A DNA stretch of 64,000 nucleotides from an uncultured Chloroflexota bacterium (GCA_913043205.1 CAJWLF010000003.1:1-64000), one strand, 5' to 3'; counted from the first letter of the stretch, positions 37,892 through 47,783 are shown. Numbers and translations: made by a program. Notes: a model not told the origin generated them from the sequence alone.

Positions 37892-38365
37892 CCATAATCA
37901 TAAAACCGCCTGTCTGAGATATCACACGTATCATCGTGGCTTCCCTATATGTGTACGTGGTGCTTTTATTCAAATTTAGTCATATTTTGATAATTCATTG
38001 CACATCACTGGGTGCCCAGATGAAATGAGAGACACAAATAATGACTTAGGCCAATCCAAAAGCCAGATTGCAAACTCTGCTTAGTGCGTCGCCACTTTAT
38101 TAAAAAATTCAACAATCGAACGACTGCAAATAAAGAGGTACTGTGTTAACCCTGAAAAACTATTCCAATTTCAGGACCGCGGCCAATAATCATAATACCG
38201 ACCGACAGGATCAAGTTATCACGGCTATAACAACGCGTCAATCGAAACGTACACACAATTTACTGCTTACAATGAGTGGCGCTGGCGCCCCAACCCGTTT
38301 ACCCTTCTTAGATTAATGCTAAATTTGACGCTAGACACATCACTCCACTAAATACGGAGACCACA
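37892..38365. other. Divergent intergenic region between rho and nadD
   Basis: 474 bases with no convincing reading frame. It must hold the promoter(s) for rho (leftward) and nadD (rightward). Visible elements are a TTGACG at 38325-38330 pointing at nadD without a convincing -10, a GC-rich palindromic patch (GGCGCTGGCGCC) near 38279-38290 without a T-run, and GGAG at 38356-38359 as nadD's ribosome site. I see no tRNA or known riboswitch. Confidence 0.6.
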
Positions 38366-38992
38366 TTGACTTATGAGCATCGTATTGGAATGCTGGGAGG
38401 GACATTCGACCCTATTCACAATGGGCACATTTCAATAGCTCGTCAAGCTGCCAACGAATTCGGCCTAAGCCAAGTGATACTTGTGCCTGCACACCAGGCT
38501 CCGTTACGTGACAAAATGGCAGCCCCGGCAGCCAATCGCGTATCCATGTGTCAGCTCGTCGCCGAAACCGACCCTTTATTTCAAGTCAACATCACTGAAA
38601 TCAACCGACAATCCCCGTCCTATACGATAGATACAGCGGAAGAATTGGTTGAAAATAATCCCCGAAGCTCTATCTGGATGATTGTCGGCCAAGATATTGT
38701 AGCTGAATTGAAACGATGGAAATCTATCAAGAGACTACTTGAAATAGTTAGAGTTATTGCAGTAAATAGGCCAGGATCGGACGCCCCTAACCCAGCCGAC
38801 ATTGCCCACTCTCTCAATGCCAGGCCTGATAGGTTGGTTTCGTGCTGGGGCAACAAATCCGCCATATCCTCTACCCAGATACGTAATTTAGCACGCGCTG
38901 GCAAGGACTACAGTTCATTGGTACATCCTTCCGTTGCTTCGTACATAGACAAGTACAATTTATATGCATGCAAAAACAATTGGATGGCCTAA
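38366..38992 (+). CDS. nadD: Nicotinate-nucleotide adenylyltransferase
   Basis: 208 aa from TTG 38366, which has GGAGA six bases upstream; no in-frame ATG lies closer. The N-terminal GMLGGTFDPIHNGHISIA carries the HxGH nucleotidyltransferase motif, and the C-terminal SSTQIRN (ISSTxIR) motif is present. It converts nicotinate mononucleotide to deamido-NAD in NAD synthesis. It is followed by rsfS after 61 bases, the common nadD-rsfS pairing. Confidence 0.95.
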   Translation: MTYEHRIGMLGGTFDPIHNGHISIARQAANEFGLSQVILVPAHQAPLRDKMAAPAANRVSMCQLVAETDPLFQVNITEINRQSPSYTIDTAEELVENNPRSSIWMIVGQDIVAELKRWKSIKRLLEIVRVIAVNRPGSDAPNPADIAHSLNARPDRLVSCWGNKSAISSTQIRNLARAGKDYSSLVHPSVASYIDKYNLYACKNNWMA

Positions 38993-39053
38993 CACATGGC
39001 TACTATAAAAGGAACCAAACATCACTAAGTTCGGAGAAATTTATCACGTAGAT

Positions 39054-39398
39054 ATGAGTCCTAGAAAATTAGCACAAGAAATTGCGTTTAGAGTTAGTGA
39101 TCGTAACGCCTCTGACATAACACTGCTAGATATAAGACAGTTGTCTACAATTGCCGAGTTTTTTGTAATCTGCACAGCCACTAGTACCGTCCATGCCAAG
39201 GCTCTCTCAGAAGATCTGTGCCGACATTGGAACGACACCCATAAAATACGTGGCAAGAGTGAAGGTAGTCCCCAAGAAGGATGGGTTGTGGTCGATTTTG
39301 GATCTATTCTGGCCCACATCTTTCTCGAAGAACGTCGTACTCACTACGCCTTGGAGCGATTGTGGTCAGACGCGCCCGTCTTGGTACAAATTCTTTGA
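39054..39398 (+). CDS. rsfS: Ribosomal silencing factor RsfS (Iojap/DUF143)
   Basis: 114 aa. The core shows DITLLDIRQLSTIAEFFVICTATS, GSPQEGWVVVDFGSILAHIF and the C-terminal YALERLWSDAP that close the RsfS domain. It binds L14 and blocks subunit joining under starvation. It lies downstream of nadD and is convergent with the smr gene; no clear terminator is seen in the 110-base gap. Confidence 0.95.
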   Translation: MSPRKLAQEIAFRVSDRNASDITLLDIRQLSTIAEFFVICTATSTVHAKALSEDLCRHWNDTHKIRGKSEGSPQEGWVVVDFGSILAHIFLEERRTHYALERLWSDAPVLVQIL

Positions 39399-39508
39399 TA
39401 TCATCTCTTTAACCGCATCTATCGAAACTACTGCCGACCAACAATGTGTCCATCTACTCGCATTGTGCAAAGGTCAAACAATGACATCTAGACATCGATC
39501 ATCGCATC

Positions 39509-39820
39509 TTATTCACAACGTAGTACCGCAACAGTAACGCCACCTCCTCCTCTAAGAACGCCTCCATCACCAAAACTATCAACAAATTCATGGTCAGTCA
39601 GATGTAATCTAACCATATCTCTCAGAGCACCTGTTCCTCGTCCGTGAATTAAATGGATAGTTCTATGATTTGTTTTTATAGCGTGATCAATCCAATAATC
39701 AACAACGTCTGGAATATCGTCAGGATGCCTCCCATGCAAATCAACTTCAAGAGGTATTAGGTTGCTATCCATTTTCTTTAATCGACTCCAGCCCCGTTTT
39801 ACGGTGCCAATTTTGCACAA
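39509..39820 (-). CDS. Small Smr-domain protein
   Basis: 103 aa, essentially one Smr domain: LEVDLHGRHPDDIPDVVDYW, the HLIHGRGTGALRDMVR catalytic loop and GGGGVTVAVL end. Smr domains nick or bind DNA or RNA and form the C-terminus of MutS2. The first ~22 residues (CKIGTVKRGWSRLKKM) resemble the piece just before Smr in MutS2, so this may be a remnant or a stand-alone derivative of a mutS2 gene. It starts 10 bases after the secreted M23 gene's stop. Confidence 0.8.
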   Translation of the reverse strand: MCKIGTVKRGWSRLKKMDSNLIPLEVDLHGRHPDDIPDVVDYWIDHAIKTNHRTIHLIHGRGTGALRDMVRLHLTDHEFVDSFGDGGVLRGGGGVTVAVLRCE

Positions 39821-39830
39821 AGCCCTGTGT

Positions 39831-41402
39831 TCAACTTATAGGAATAGTTTGAGCCTGGACCCATAAATTCGGGTCCACTGGCACACCTAGCACCCGAACC
39901 TCCCAGTGCAAATGAGCCCCAGTTGATCGGCCGGTAGACCCTACCAATCCTACGGCATCACCAACAGATAATGCATCACCCTTCTTCACACTGAAATTAG
40001 CAAGGTGTGAATATACCGTAGAAACGCCCAATCCATGATCGACAATGACGGTGTTGCCATGAATTGGTAGTGACCCAACCCAGAGTACAATCCCATCAGC
40101 AGCAGAAGAGACAATTGTCTCGCTATCCGCAGGAAAATCTGTCCCTGTATGGTAGCTATGTACAGCGCCAGGCATAAAAATTCTATGTTCCCCAAACCCA
40201 GAATTCTCGTTCATTTGCAGGGGCTTCACAAAAGTTCCTTTCCACAACTGCTTGGTATTTATTTCATCAAAAACGCTATCAAAAAATAAACCTTCCTCCG
40301 TCGAGTATTTTGAGTCCAATAAATGGCTTATCGATCTTGGAACCTCAATATTAGCGCTGTCCACATCACGTTTACTGACGGTGTAGAAGGCGTTTATCTC
40401 TTCATCGACTAACTCTATAGACATAGATTGCTCCCCTGTTCTGGAATCGATGGGTATTGGAAGAAAAAACACATGCTCACCATTCATACAGAAAGAATTC
40501 ACTTGAATTCCATTCACTGTAGAACTCATAGGACCCCTCAATCCTCTCAACCTTACAAGCCCTACTGATCCTTGAATCAATTTGTTCGGCATGATTATTT
40601 GCGGTAACCGACCCGAGTCCCCACTCGGATGATGAGCCTCAATCGCATAAGAAGGAAACATGCCGGCATCTTTAGCCAAAGACCCTATCTCTAAGACTTC
40701 CACTGGAACATCGAATTCACCAGATTTATCTGTATTTTGCCCAAATTGGCCAATACGAATCACTGCCCGCTGAGCACGCAAAGTTTTTGTTCCCTCTATC
40801 TCGCCATAAGCAACAGGTAACCCATATAAGTCCAACCATGATTTTGATTCACCAAACATGCTCTCCAGGATCATATTGCCCTTTATGATGTCAAGATGAG
40901 CAGATTTGATCTCTTCAAATTCAACATAGCTGTTTGGATCTAACTTAGACCCATAATCAATGATCTTGTGGTCTGGTATCCGCCATTGAGACAACAAATA
41001 ATCATCGTGTCCAAGCCTACTCAACTCGTCGAGAGTGTTAACAAAGCTAACATCTTTTTTTTGAGGATCCCACCGCAAAACCGCATATTGAAATCCTTGC
41101 ATCAAAAACCCTTTGTAGCGGAACGGTTGAGTGATGGGATATCCAAGAATTGGAACTCCCCCACGACGATTAAACCCTGTCCACATATCGGCCGAATCAT
41201 TATCCACAACAGAAAACCCCAATCCGGTACCATCACCACCTTGAGAGTAAAACCATCCTCCTAAAACCGGATAGTCCGGGGAAATTGAACAAAGTGTTGG
41301 CGGATTATCTGCATACGCAGTATCAACATAAAACGCACATAGCGTAAGTACCAGACAAGAGACCATAAGTATGCGATTTTTGACCCTATTTAAACGATCC
41401 AC
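39831..41402 (-). CDS. Secreted M23 metallopeptidase with Chloroflexota-type N-terminal repeat
   Basis: 523 aa. Signal peptide at ~residues 10-31 ending TAYA. Residues ~70-120 contain GGVPILGYPITQPF followed by MQGFQYAVLRWDP, the 'GYPI ... VQYFERARFE' type module common in exported Chloroflexota proteins. A middle region (~120-390) is unassigned and beta-rich. The C-terminal LytM domain keeps its zinc ligands: His418/Asp422 (HTGTD) and His497/His499 (HLHW). It should act on peptidoglycan or a surface protein outside the membrane. Located between the PASTA protein and smr genes, same strand. Confidence 0.85.
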   Translation of the reverse strand: MDRLNRVKNRILMVSCLVLTLCAFYVDTAYADNPPTLCSISPDYPVLGGWFYSQGGDGTGLGFSVVDNDSADMWTGFNRRGGVPILGYPITQPFRYKGFLMQGFQYAVLRWDPQKKDVSFVNTLDELSRLGHDDYLLSQWRIPDHKIIDYGSKLDPNSYVEFEEIKSAHLDIIKGNMILESMFGESKSWLDLYGLPVAYGEIEGTKTLRAQRAVIRIGQFGQNTDKSGEFDVPVEVLEIGSLAKDAGMFPSYAIEAHHPSGDSGRLPQIIMPNKLIQGSVGLVRLRGLRGPMSSTVNGIQVNSFCMNGEHVFFLPIPIDSRTGEQSMSIELVDEEINAFYTVSKRDVDSANIEVPRSISHLLDSKYSTEEGLFFDSVFDEINTKQLWKGTFVKPLQMNENSGFGEHRIFMPGAVHSYHTGTDFPADSETIVSSAADGIVLWVGSLPIHGNTVIVDHGLGVSTVYSHLANFSVKKGDALSVGDAVGLVGSTGRSTGAHLHWEVRVLGVPVDPNLWVQAQTIPIS

Positions 41403-41469
41403 TTGAGATACATAGTCCTAAATAGTCTTAATTGGTACTTTGGCACTGAAAAACATGTGAGTGCTCAGC

Positions 41470-43296
41470 CTAGTTTCCAGTAGTCAATATTACAGAGTCG
41501 CCCACTGAAACTTTTGTCCCGGCAATAGGAGATTGCGATTTCACTACTACAGGCAGGACAGGATCCGACGCTGGTGATTTAATACGACTTAATACTAACT
41601 CTGCATTTGTTAATGCAATTAACGCTTCATTCAATCCAATCCCAACTAAATTTGGCATCAATACAATCGCTGGTTCAAAAATACCGGCCGTGACCAATGA
41701 GTCCAATTCAACAACCGAACCAGACCCAGGATCCTGAGAAATCACTTGCCCTATATCTATACCGGGAACACCATCATGAACAGTGTCAGCAACAAATTTT
41801 AGCCCCAATTCCGTAATCATCTTTTTTGCAGATTCTTCACTTATCCCAATTATCCTCGGAATAGAAATCAGCTCTGAGCCCTTGCTTGCCTCCAATATAA
41901 CCTGCTCTCCACGCGCTCTTACTTGACCTGCAATTGGATCTTGAGTTATCACAATCCCAGCAGCAATATCTGGATGAAAAGACCTGGTCTCTACAACAAT
42001 AAATCCAAGATCTGAAAGAATTTCACGAGCCTCAATAACAGAGCGGCCCACAACTGAAACTAGGAAAGCACTCGCTTCTCCACTGCTAACAACAATTTTC
42101 AAAGAAACATCCTGATTTATGTATGATCCCGCAGGCGGATCTTGTGCTATAACCGTCCCGGGCACAACCTTTGAGTCAAAAGCATCATCTACGGCTAGGC
42201 GGACTCCTAGTTGCCCAGCCAGAACTTGAGCCTCAGTGAGTTGACGATTAAGTAGATTTGGTACCGTGATGGTGTTTTCAGTCTTCTCAAACCCAGACGT
42301 ACTTTTCTCAGGAGCAGTCAGCGCTACCTGCATCTCATCAATAAGTCCAACAATAGGTGTGAGTGGGTTATCAATCCTGGGTAGAATTAGTAAAAACGCC
42401 ACAATCACAGTGGCGATAGTAGTGCCAATCATCCAGCCATTCAGGCGCGCCTTCGAGTCCTCAGGCACAGTTACTCGTCCAATGTTTATGCGCGCAGCTT
42501 TTGCCAAAGGAAATGTACGCTGACGGTCAACAATACGTCGCTCCGAAAATATTACATTGGATCGACTACTAGGATCCTTTTCTTCGATATCAAGCGCTAG
42601 GGCCCGCAAATCATCATATCGCTTGCCCGACAAGTTGGTCGCCCTAGATGCGACTGAATCAAGCCAATACGGCAATCCTTCAGTCATTAACTCATTACCT
42701 AGCCTGCTCAACAAAACACCAACCGCATAAACCGCGCCAACTTCCACATTGTTACGATCTAGTGTTTGTGGATTAAATCGCAATCCGTCGGCACCATCCT
42801 TCCCAACAATCAAACCCATTACGTCTGATAGCCAGCCATGTGCCAGAGCTACCTCACCTGTATCGCCCTGCAACACCTGTATAGGATCAATAGCAACGAC
42901 TCTGTTGCCATCCACTAAATACTGTGCAGAAATACGGGCAACCTCGATTATTACAAAAGCCAGACGAGAACCATGCAAATCCGTTGATCTTTTACACGAT
43001 TTAAATAATTCAGACCCTTTTGTCCTGTCCAAGACATAGAATTTTTTGTCTTGTTCAAAATAGCTCAAATCATACTTTTCGTTTGAACACCATCTGCCAA
43101 TTGCAGCTGTAATTTGCTCTACCAATGCCACACCTAAATTGGCGGTTTCAAAAATAGCCAGCCGAGCAAATGATACGTCGTCTTCAATTACACATTTATA
43201 CATGTGAATCGGACCAAGTTTGGCGTATAAATCAAGGCTACCAGGCACCACTCCCAAACGGTCAGTAGTCAAATCGTGGATTTCCATTGGCCTCAA
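41470..43296 (-). CDS. PASTA-repeat membrane protein with degenerate Ser/Thr kinase domain (pseudokinase)
   Basis: 608 aa. Residues 1-~240 align by pattern with the C-lobe of PknB-type kinases, but key motifs are gone. The segment before VLQGDTGEVALAHGWLS stands where the DFG loop should be (AHG instead of DFG), and the HRDxKxxN catalytic loop is replaced by VVAIDPIQ. No P-loop is visible. A basic linker, one membrane segment (~288-306) and four PASTA repeats (~343-608, each with VPNL/IPRI-type starts and QDP-x-x-G motifs) follow. PASTA modules bind peptidoglycan or muropeptides. It probably senses the cell wall without phosphorylating. Its start overlaps the smc stop by 4 bases. Confidence 0.8.
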   Translation of the reverse strand: MRPMEIHDLTTDRLGVVPGSLDLYAKLGPIHMYKCVIEDDVSFARLAIFETANLGVALVEQITAAIGRWCSNEKYDLSYFEQDKKFYVLDRTKGSELFKSCKRSTDLHGSRLAFVIIEVARISAQYLVDGNRVVAIDPIQVLQGDTGEVALAHGWLSDVMGLIVGKDGADGLRFNPQTLDRNNVEVGAVYAVGVLLSRLGNELMTEGLPYWLDSVASRATNLSGKRYDDLRALALDIEEKDPSSRSNVIFSERRIVDRQRTFPLAKAARINIGRVTVPEDSKARLNGWMIGTTIATVIVAFLLILPRIDNPLTPIVGLIDEMQVALTAPEKSTSGFEKTENTITVPNLLNRQLTEAQVLAGQLGVRLAVDDAFDSKVVPGTVIAQDPPAGSYINQDVSLKIVVSSGEASAFLVSVVGRSVIEAREILSDLGFIVVETRSFHPDIAAGIVITQDPIAGQVRARGEQVILEASKGSELISIPRIIGISEESAKKMITELGLKFVADTVHDGVPGIDIGQVISQDPGSGSVVELDSLVTAGIFEPAIVLMPNLVGIGLNEALIALTNAELVLSRIKSPASDPVLPVVVKSQSPIAGTKVSVGDSVILTTGN

Positions 43297-46200
43297 TCCC
43301 TTACACTAACCACCGACCCGTTGTCCGATGACAACAAACCCTCTTCTCTCACTCGCAACGAGACTACTTGAGAAATACCGTCATTTGCCATAGAGACACC
43401 AAATATTGCATCGGCCCCTTCCATAGTCCCTGCATTGTGCGTGATCACAATAAATTGCGTCAGCCCGACAAAATCCTCGAGAATCCTTCTGAATCTACCG
43501 GTGTTCTGGTCATCTAAAGCAGCATCGACTTCATCCAGAACACAGAAAGGACCAGGCCTGGCACTAATCATTCCAAATAGTAATGCAGCAGATACTAAGG
43601 ACCTTTCCCCACCAGACAATGCAGTCATTAACTGCACACGCTTTCCTGGCAATTTTGTAGTAATGGCGATCCCTGATTCAGCCGGCACTATTGGATCATC
43701 AAGCAAAATATCGGCTTCGCCCCCATCAAACAAAAGTCGAAAATACCTACGAAACCCTTCGCGCACATCCTCAAATATCGCCATAAATTCACGTCTAACC
43801 GCATTCTCTAGGTTACTAGTCAACTCAACCAGTTCATCTATAGACAATTCCATGTCTTCAATTTGTGATTTTAGGTCCTCATATTTCAACAAATCCTCTT
43901 CATATTGTTGCGGAGCCAAAAGATTCACAGGGCCTATCTCATGTACTAGGTGCCGCAATCGAGCAATTTCAGACTCTAATTTGCCAATCGACCCCTCGTA
44001 TCGTTCAGGCTGCATACCTATCGCTCCAAGCTCCTCTTGGCCTCGAGACTCAATATCTTCCATCTGCTGTCGAGAAGCTGCAATCCGATCATTTGATCGT
44101 TCAATTGCGTTACGCAATTTGCCAATTTCAACTTCCAATGACTGCTGAGCCAATAATGCCCTTTCTCGCTCTATCCTTAGCTCTGCCACTGCAGCAGAAG
44201 CGGCATCAACTGACTTCACCTTCTCCCTCTCTGTTGCCCTTAATTGATCCAATTTCACTAAACATTTTTGAACTTCTGTCTCAGCTGTTAATTTTGTAGC
44301 TGCGCTAGTTTCCGCACGACTACCCAATCTATCCAAAGCCTGATCCAGTGCTTCCAGTTGGCGCTTTAAATTGATAATACGATCGTTATAGTTTTCCAGA
44401 CTTTGTCTATCCAGAAGTATCTTTGCTTGTTCATTTTCAAGAGATGAGACCGATGACTGAGCTTCAGAAAGGTCATTCTCAGCAGCATCTGCATTACCTA
44501 AAGCCCTATCAAGCAACACTTCATACTCTGTTAATTTACTTTCTGTGTCCCGTTTCTGACTTTCCAATTGTTTAACACTGACCGTCACCCTATCAATGAC
44601 TTCACCCCAATACACTCGTTGCTTCTTAAGTGAATTTAGTTCTTCTTCCACCCCACGCTTGGAAGCTACAATCTTTGATTGGTTGTTCGTAGCCTGTTCC
44701 ATATCTAGCAAATTGGCAGCTTTGTCCGTTTCAGCACTCTCTAAACCTCGCTGGGCCTCAACTTCAGCCTGCTCACCAATCTCAATATTCCTACAACATT
44801 CATCGATCTTTTTTTTCAGATCAGTAATTCTATGGGTAACAGTGAGCCCCGACGACAATTCATCGGCACTTACGGATATCGACCCATCAGGACTGATTAC
44901 GTCACCATCCAGTGTTACCAATACATGCCCAGAAATAGACACTTTTTCGTTGCGAATTGTGAGTGCTGTAGATAGATCCTGTACAACAATAATCGATGAC
45001 AATAACGGTTCCATCATATTCAAATATTCTGCATTCACCTCCATTAATGACGACAACGCCCCTATAACACCTTTTTCGCCAACAGCCACATCAGAAGGCC
45101 AAGTAATAGAGGGCAATTGTGGAAACCCAGACAACGATCGCAAACTAATCCCGGATAGTTTTTCAGACCGTACATCAGAGATGACAGTCAACAAATCGTC
45201 AGTGTTTTCGATAACTATGTCGTCCAATGCATGAAACAAGACCGCACCCACTGCCTTATCAAATTCAGCTGGAACATCCCGTATCCCGTCACGAAGCAAC
45301 CCCACTATATTGGATGACTGGTTGCGTTTTCTAATTCGCTGAATGCCCTCATCGCCTCCATTTCGCGCATCCTCCAACACTTTCAATTCGTCCTTCATCG
45401 CCTCCAAAATCGCCCTGTCTCTAGTCAGTTGTGTTCTAACTTTATCGAGCCCATTTCTAGCATCCACCACTGCTCTATCAGTAGTATCGATATGTTTACG
45501 TAGCTCAGACAGTGCAGTACTGATCGAACTGAGTTCTTTATCACACGAATCTATAATTTGATGCGCCTCAATTTCGGATTCTTCTATCAGGCTGTGCTCA
45601 ATCTGAGCTTCTCCCAAATCACGGACCAGCTCGTCCGACCGCAAACTAGACGACTTAACCAAGTCCTGTAGGCGAGAAACTTCCGTTGTGACACGAACGG
45701 CTTCAGCACGAGCTTCAACAACGACTTGCTTGATCCCAGACAAATCAGGTATTGCCGACAATAGTGGCTTATCTTGATCGGAATCCGCCGATTCTAATTC
45801 TCCAATAACCTGCTTCTTTTGCTCGTATTCAGCCGTAAGTAATTCCAGTTCACCACATACTCGACATCTCTCTTTATCGTTTTCATCAATACGTTCTTGC
45901 AACTCCTCCCCAGCTCTAAATTCGAACAATACTCCTTGCTCTGCAACCGCACACCTAGCCTTAGTATCCGACAATTCATCTCTTAATTGCTGAAGCTCTA
46001 TGGACAATTGCTCCGAAGATGCAATCATGGAATTGACTTCATCTTCTGATGGACCTTCAACAGCATCAATTTCATTCGCTTCAAGCTTACGTAATTGCTC
46101 TTCAGATTCAGATTTACTTTCGCTAGCCAGTCTTTCTGCATTGGAAGCCAGATAGAGTCTGTGACCAAATAATTGCTTTAACATAGCTTCAAGTTCAATG

Positions 46201-46856
46201 CGAATATCTCCACTTTTACCAGCAACTTCAGCCTGGATCCTTAATTGCTCCAATCGTGGCTCAATCTCTGAACATAAATCACGAATCCTATCTAGGTTTC
46301 TATTAGTTTGCTCTAGCCTACGACGTGCCTCATCACGCCGGGCGTAATATCGCGAAACTCCTGCACTTTCCTCGAGTAATTCTCTTAATCCGTCAGGCTT
46401 CAATGTAAGGGCAGCATCTATTTGCCCTTGGTTAATAACTGAATTACCACCTACCCCCAATCCAACGCTACGCAACAAATCCTGAATGTCCTTGAGCCTG
46501 ACACGGGCACCATTTAGTAAATATTCATTTTCCCCAGACCTGTGCGCACGTCTCGTAATTGCAATTTCATTGAAATCGACTTTGAACCACCCATCAGCAT
46601 TGTCAAAAGTTAAAGATACTTCAGCTAACCCAGATCTGCCTCGATTGCCCCCCCCACCAAAAATGACATCCTCAGTCTTCGTACCTCTAACAGCTTTCAT
46701 ACTTTGTTCGCCTAGCGCCCACCGCACAGCATCGGCAATATTACTTTTGCCTGATCCATTCGGACCAACCACAGCTGTCAACCCTTGCTCAAATTCCAAA
46801 ACGGTGCGCCGGGGAAAACTTTTGAATCCAAAAATATCTAGACGCTTCAAATACAT
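43293..46856 (-). CDS. smc: Chromosome partition protein SMC
   Basis: 1187 aa, full length. N-terminal Walker A GPNGSGKSN (~32-40) and RSGENEYLLNGARVRLKD are followed by a long coiled coil, a hinge near residues 500-650 with AVGAVLFHALDDIVIEN, a second coiled coil, and a C-terminal head with LSGGERSLVSAALLFG and PFCVLDEVDAALDD. It compacts and organises chromosomes with ScpA/ScpB. It lies 12 bases after rnc (a usual pairing) and overlaps the PASTA gene by 4 bases, so the pseudokinase is in the same operon. Confidence 0.96.
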   Translation of the reverse strand: MYLKRLDIFGFKSFPRRTVLEFEQGLTAVVGPNGSGKSNIADAVRWALGEQSMKAVRGTKTEDVIFGGGGNRGRSGLAEVSLTFDNADGWFKVDFNEIAITRRAHRSGENEYLLNGARVRLKDIQDLLRSVGLGVGGNSVINQGQIDAALTLKPDGLRELLEESAGVSRYYARRDEARRRLEQTNRNLDRIRDLCSEIEPRLEQLRIQAEVAGKSGDIRIELEAMLKQLFGHRLYLASNAERLASESKSESEEQLRKLEANEIDAVEGPSEDEVNSMIASSEQLSIELQQLRDELSDTKARCAVAEQGVLFEFRAGEELQERIDENDKERCRVCGELELLTAEYEQKKQVIGELESADSDQDKPLLSAIPDLSGIKQVVVEARAEAVRVTTEVSRLQDLVKSSSLRSDELVRDLGEAQIEHSLIEESEIEAHQIIDSCDKELSSISTALSELRKHIDTTDRAVVDARNGLDKVRTQLTRDRAILEAMKDELKVLEDARNGGDEGIQRIRKRNQSSNIVGLLRDGIRDVPAEFDKAVGAVLFHALDDIVIENTDDLLTVISDVRSEKLSGISLRSLSGFPQLPSITWPSDVAVGEKGVIGALSSLMEVNAEYLNMMEPLLSSIIVVQDLSTALTIRNEKVSISGHVLVTLDGDVISPDGSISVSADELSSGLTVTHRITDLKKKIDECCRNIEIGEQAEVEAQRGLESAETDKAANLLDMEQATNNQSKIVASKRGVEEELNSLKKQRVYWGEVIDRVTVSVKQLESQKRDTESKLTEYEVLLDRALGNADAAENDLSEAQSSVSSLENEQAKILLDRQSLENYNDRIINLKRQLEALDQALDRLGSRAETSAATKLTAETEVQKCLVKLDQLRATEREKVKSVDAASAAVAELRIERERALLAQQSLEVEIGKLRNAIERSNDRIAASRQQMEDIESRGQEELGAIGMQPERYEGSIGKLESEIARLRHLVHEIGPVNLLAPQQYEEDLLKYEDLKSQIEDMELSIDELVELTSNLENAVRREFMAIFEDVREGFRRYFRLLFDGGEADILLDDPIVPAESGIAITTKLPGKRVQLMTALSGGERSLVSAALLFGMISARPGPFCVLDEVDAALDDQNTGRFRRILEDFVGLTQFIVITHNAGTMEGADAIFGVSMANDGISQVVSLRVREEGLLSSDNGSVVSVRD

Positions 46857-46868
46857 GGCGATCCAAAT

Positions 46869-47630
46869 CTAACTAACATAGTCGGATCCCATAAACATAT
46901 TCAATGCAATTCCTGCAGCATCTTGCTCTGCCCGTCTCACACTAGTACCTTTGCCGATGCAAATGGTCTGACCTTCAATAATTAGCTGCACACTATAGTT
47001 GGGCGCATGATCAGGGCCAATCATTTCCAGCAACTGATATTCTGCAGTGCCCCTATCTCTCGCCACTAGATATTCGTTCAACCTACTTTTATTCTGGCTA
47101 GAGTCCTTTGCCAAAGAAAAGTCATAATTATCATAGAAATCATCCATCCACGGTAGTAAAAATTTCTCAACTGTCGAATACCCTGCATCGACAAATACAG
47201 CACCTATGACAGCTTCGAAACAACTGCCAAGCACATTAGATCTAGCACGTGAAGACGCTGACAAGACCCCCCCGCCAGTAGCTATGTAATCTCCCAGCCT
47301 TAATTTCTCTGCAGGGATTGATAGATTTCTGGTATTAACCGCTGCTGCTCTGGCTAAGTGCAAATCTCCTTCGGCTCGATCAGGGTATCGACGATACAAA
47401 TACACGCTCACAACTAGTCCTAATACAGAGTCCCCCAAAAACTCCAGTCTCTCATTTGCATCTGATTGATCGAGGTTAGTTTCATTAAGTAGAGAGTCGT
47501 GCGTTAGCGCACATTGTAATAACGAAATATCACGAAAAGAATGTCCTATGCCATCCTGCAAAGGTCCCAAGTTAGCCCATTGGCGGTTTTCTCTCGAATT
47601 CAACTTGGTTGCCATCCAAGAACATTGCAT
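46869..47630 (-). CDS. rnc: Ribonuclease III
   Basis: 253 aa. The RNase III signature ANERLEFLGDSVLGLVV provides Glu60, Glu63 and Asp67. The second metal-binding segment reads GSCFEAVIGAVFVD: Glu139 is kept, but the residue matching E. coli Asp114 is Ser136. A C-terminal dsRNA-binding domain (~175-250) starts near SRLNEYLVARDRG and ends VRRAEQDAAGIALN. It processes rRNA precursors. An ATG five codons in (47615) is another possible start. Followed by smc after 12 bases. Confidence 0.93.
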   Translation of the reverse strand: MQCSWMATKLNSRENRQWANLGPLQDGIGHSFRDISLLQCALTHDSLLNETNLDQSDANERLEFLGDSVLGLVVSVYLYRRYPDRAEGDLHLARAAAVNTRNLSIPAEKLRLGDYIATGGGVLSASSRARSNVLGSCFEAVIGAVFVDAGYSTVEKFLLPWMDDFYDNYDFSLAKDSSQNKSRLNEYLVARDRGTAEYQLLEMIGPDHAPNYSVQLIIEGQTICIGKGTSVRRAEQDAAGIALNMFMGSDYVS

Positions 47631-47783
47631 GCATCTTCAGAACAAATAGGCCAAGCATTGACACTATTCCTACTACTCATAGTCGCACAATTGGAAGGCC
47701 ATTCTCTTATCGGACAATACGGACAACCCCTATATTAAGGACATCAGCAAACTGCTGCCACAGCCCAGTAGTCGCAAGCGTGT

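Noticed and set aside
38279-38290. GC-rich palindrome upstream of nadD as terminator
   Set aside because: No following T-run and it lies in a divergent promoter region, not after a gene.
39441-39466. Terminator hairpin between rsfS and smr (ACAATGTG/CGCATTGT)
   Set aside because: 8-bp stem with a wobble and no T-run on either strand.
43435-44148. 237-codon plus-strand frame opposite smc
   Set aside because: Ser-rich translation antisense to conserved SMC sequence; a shadow frame.
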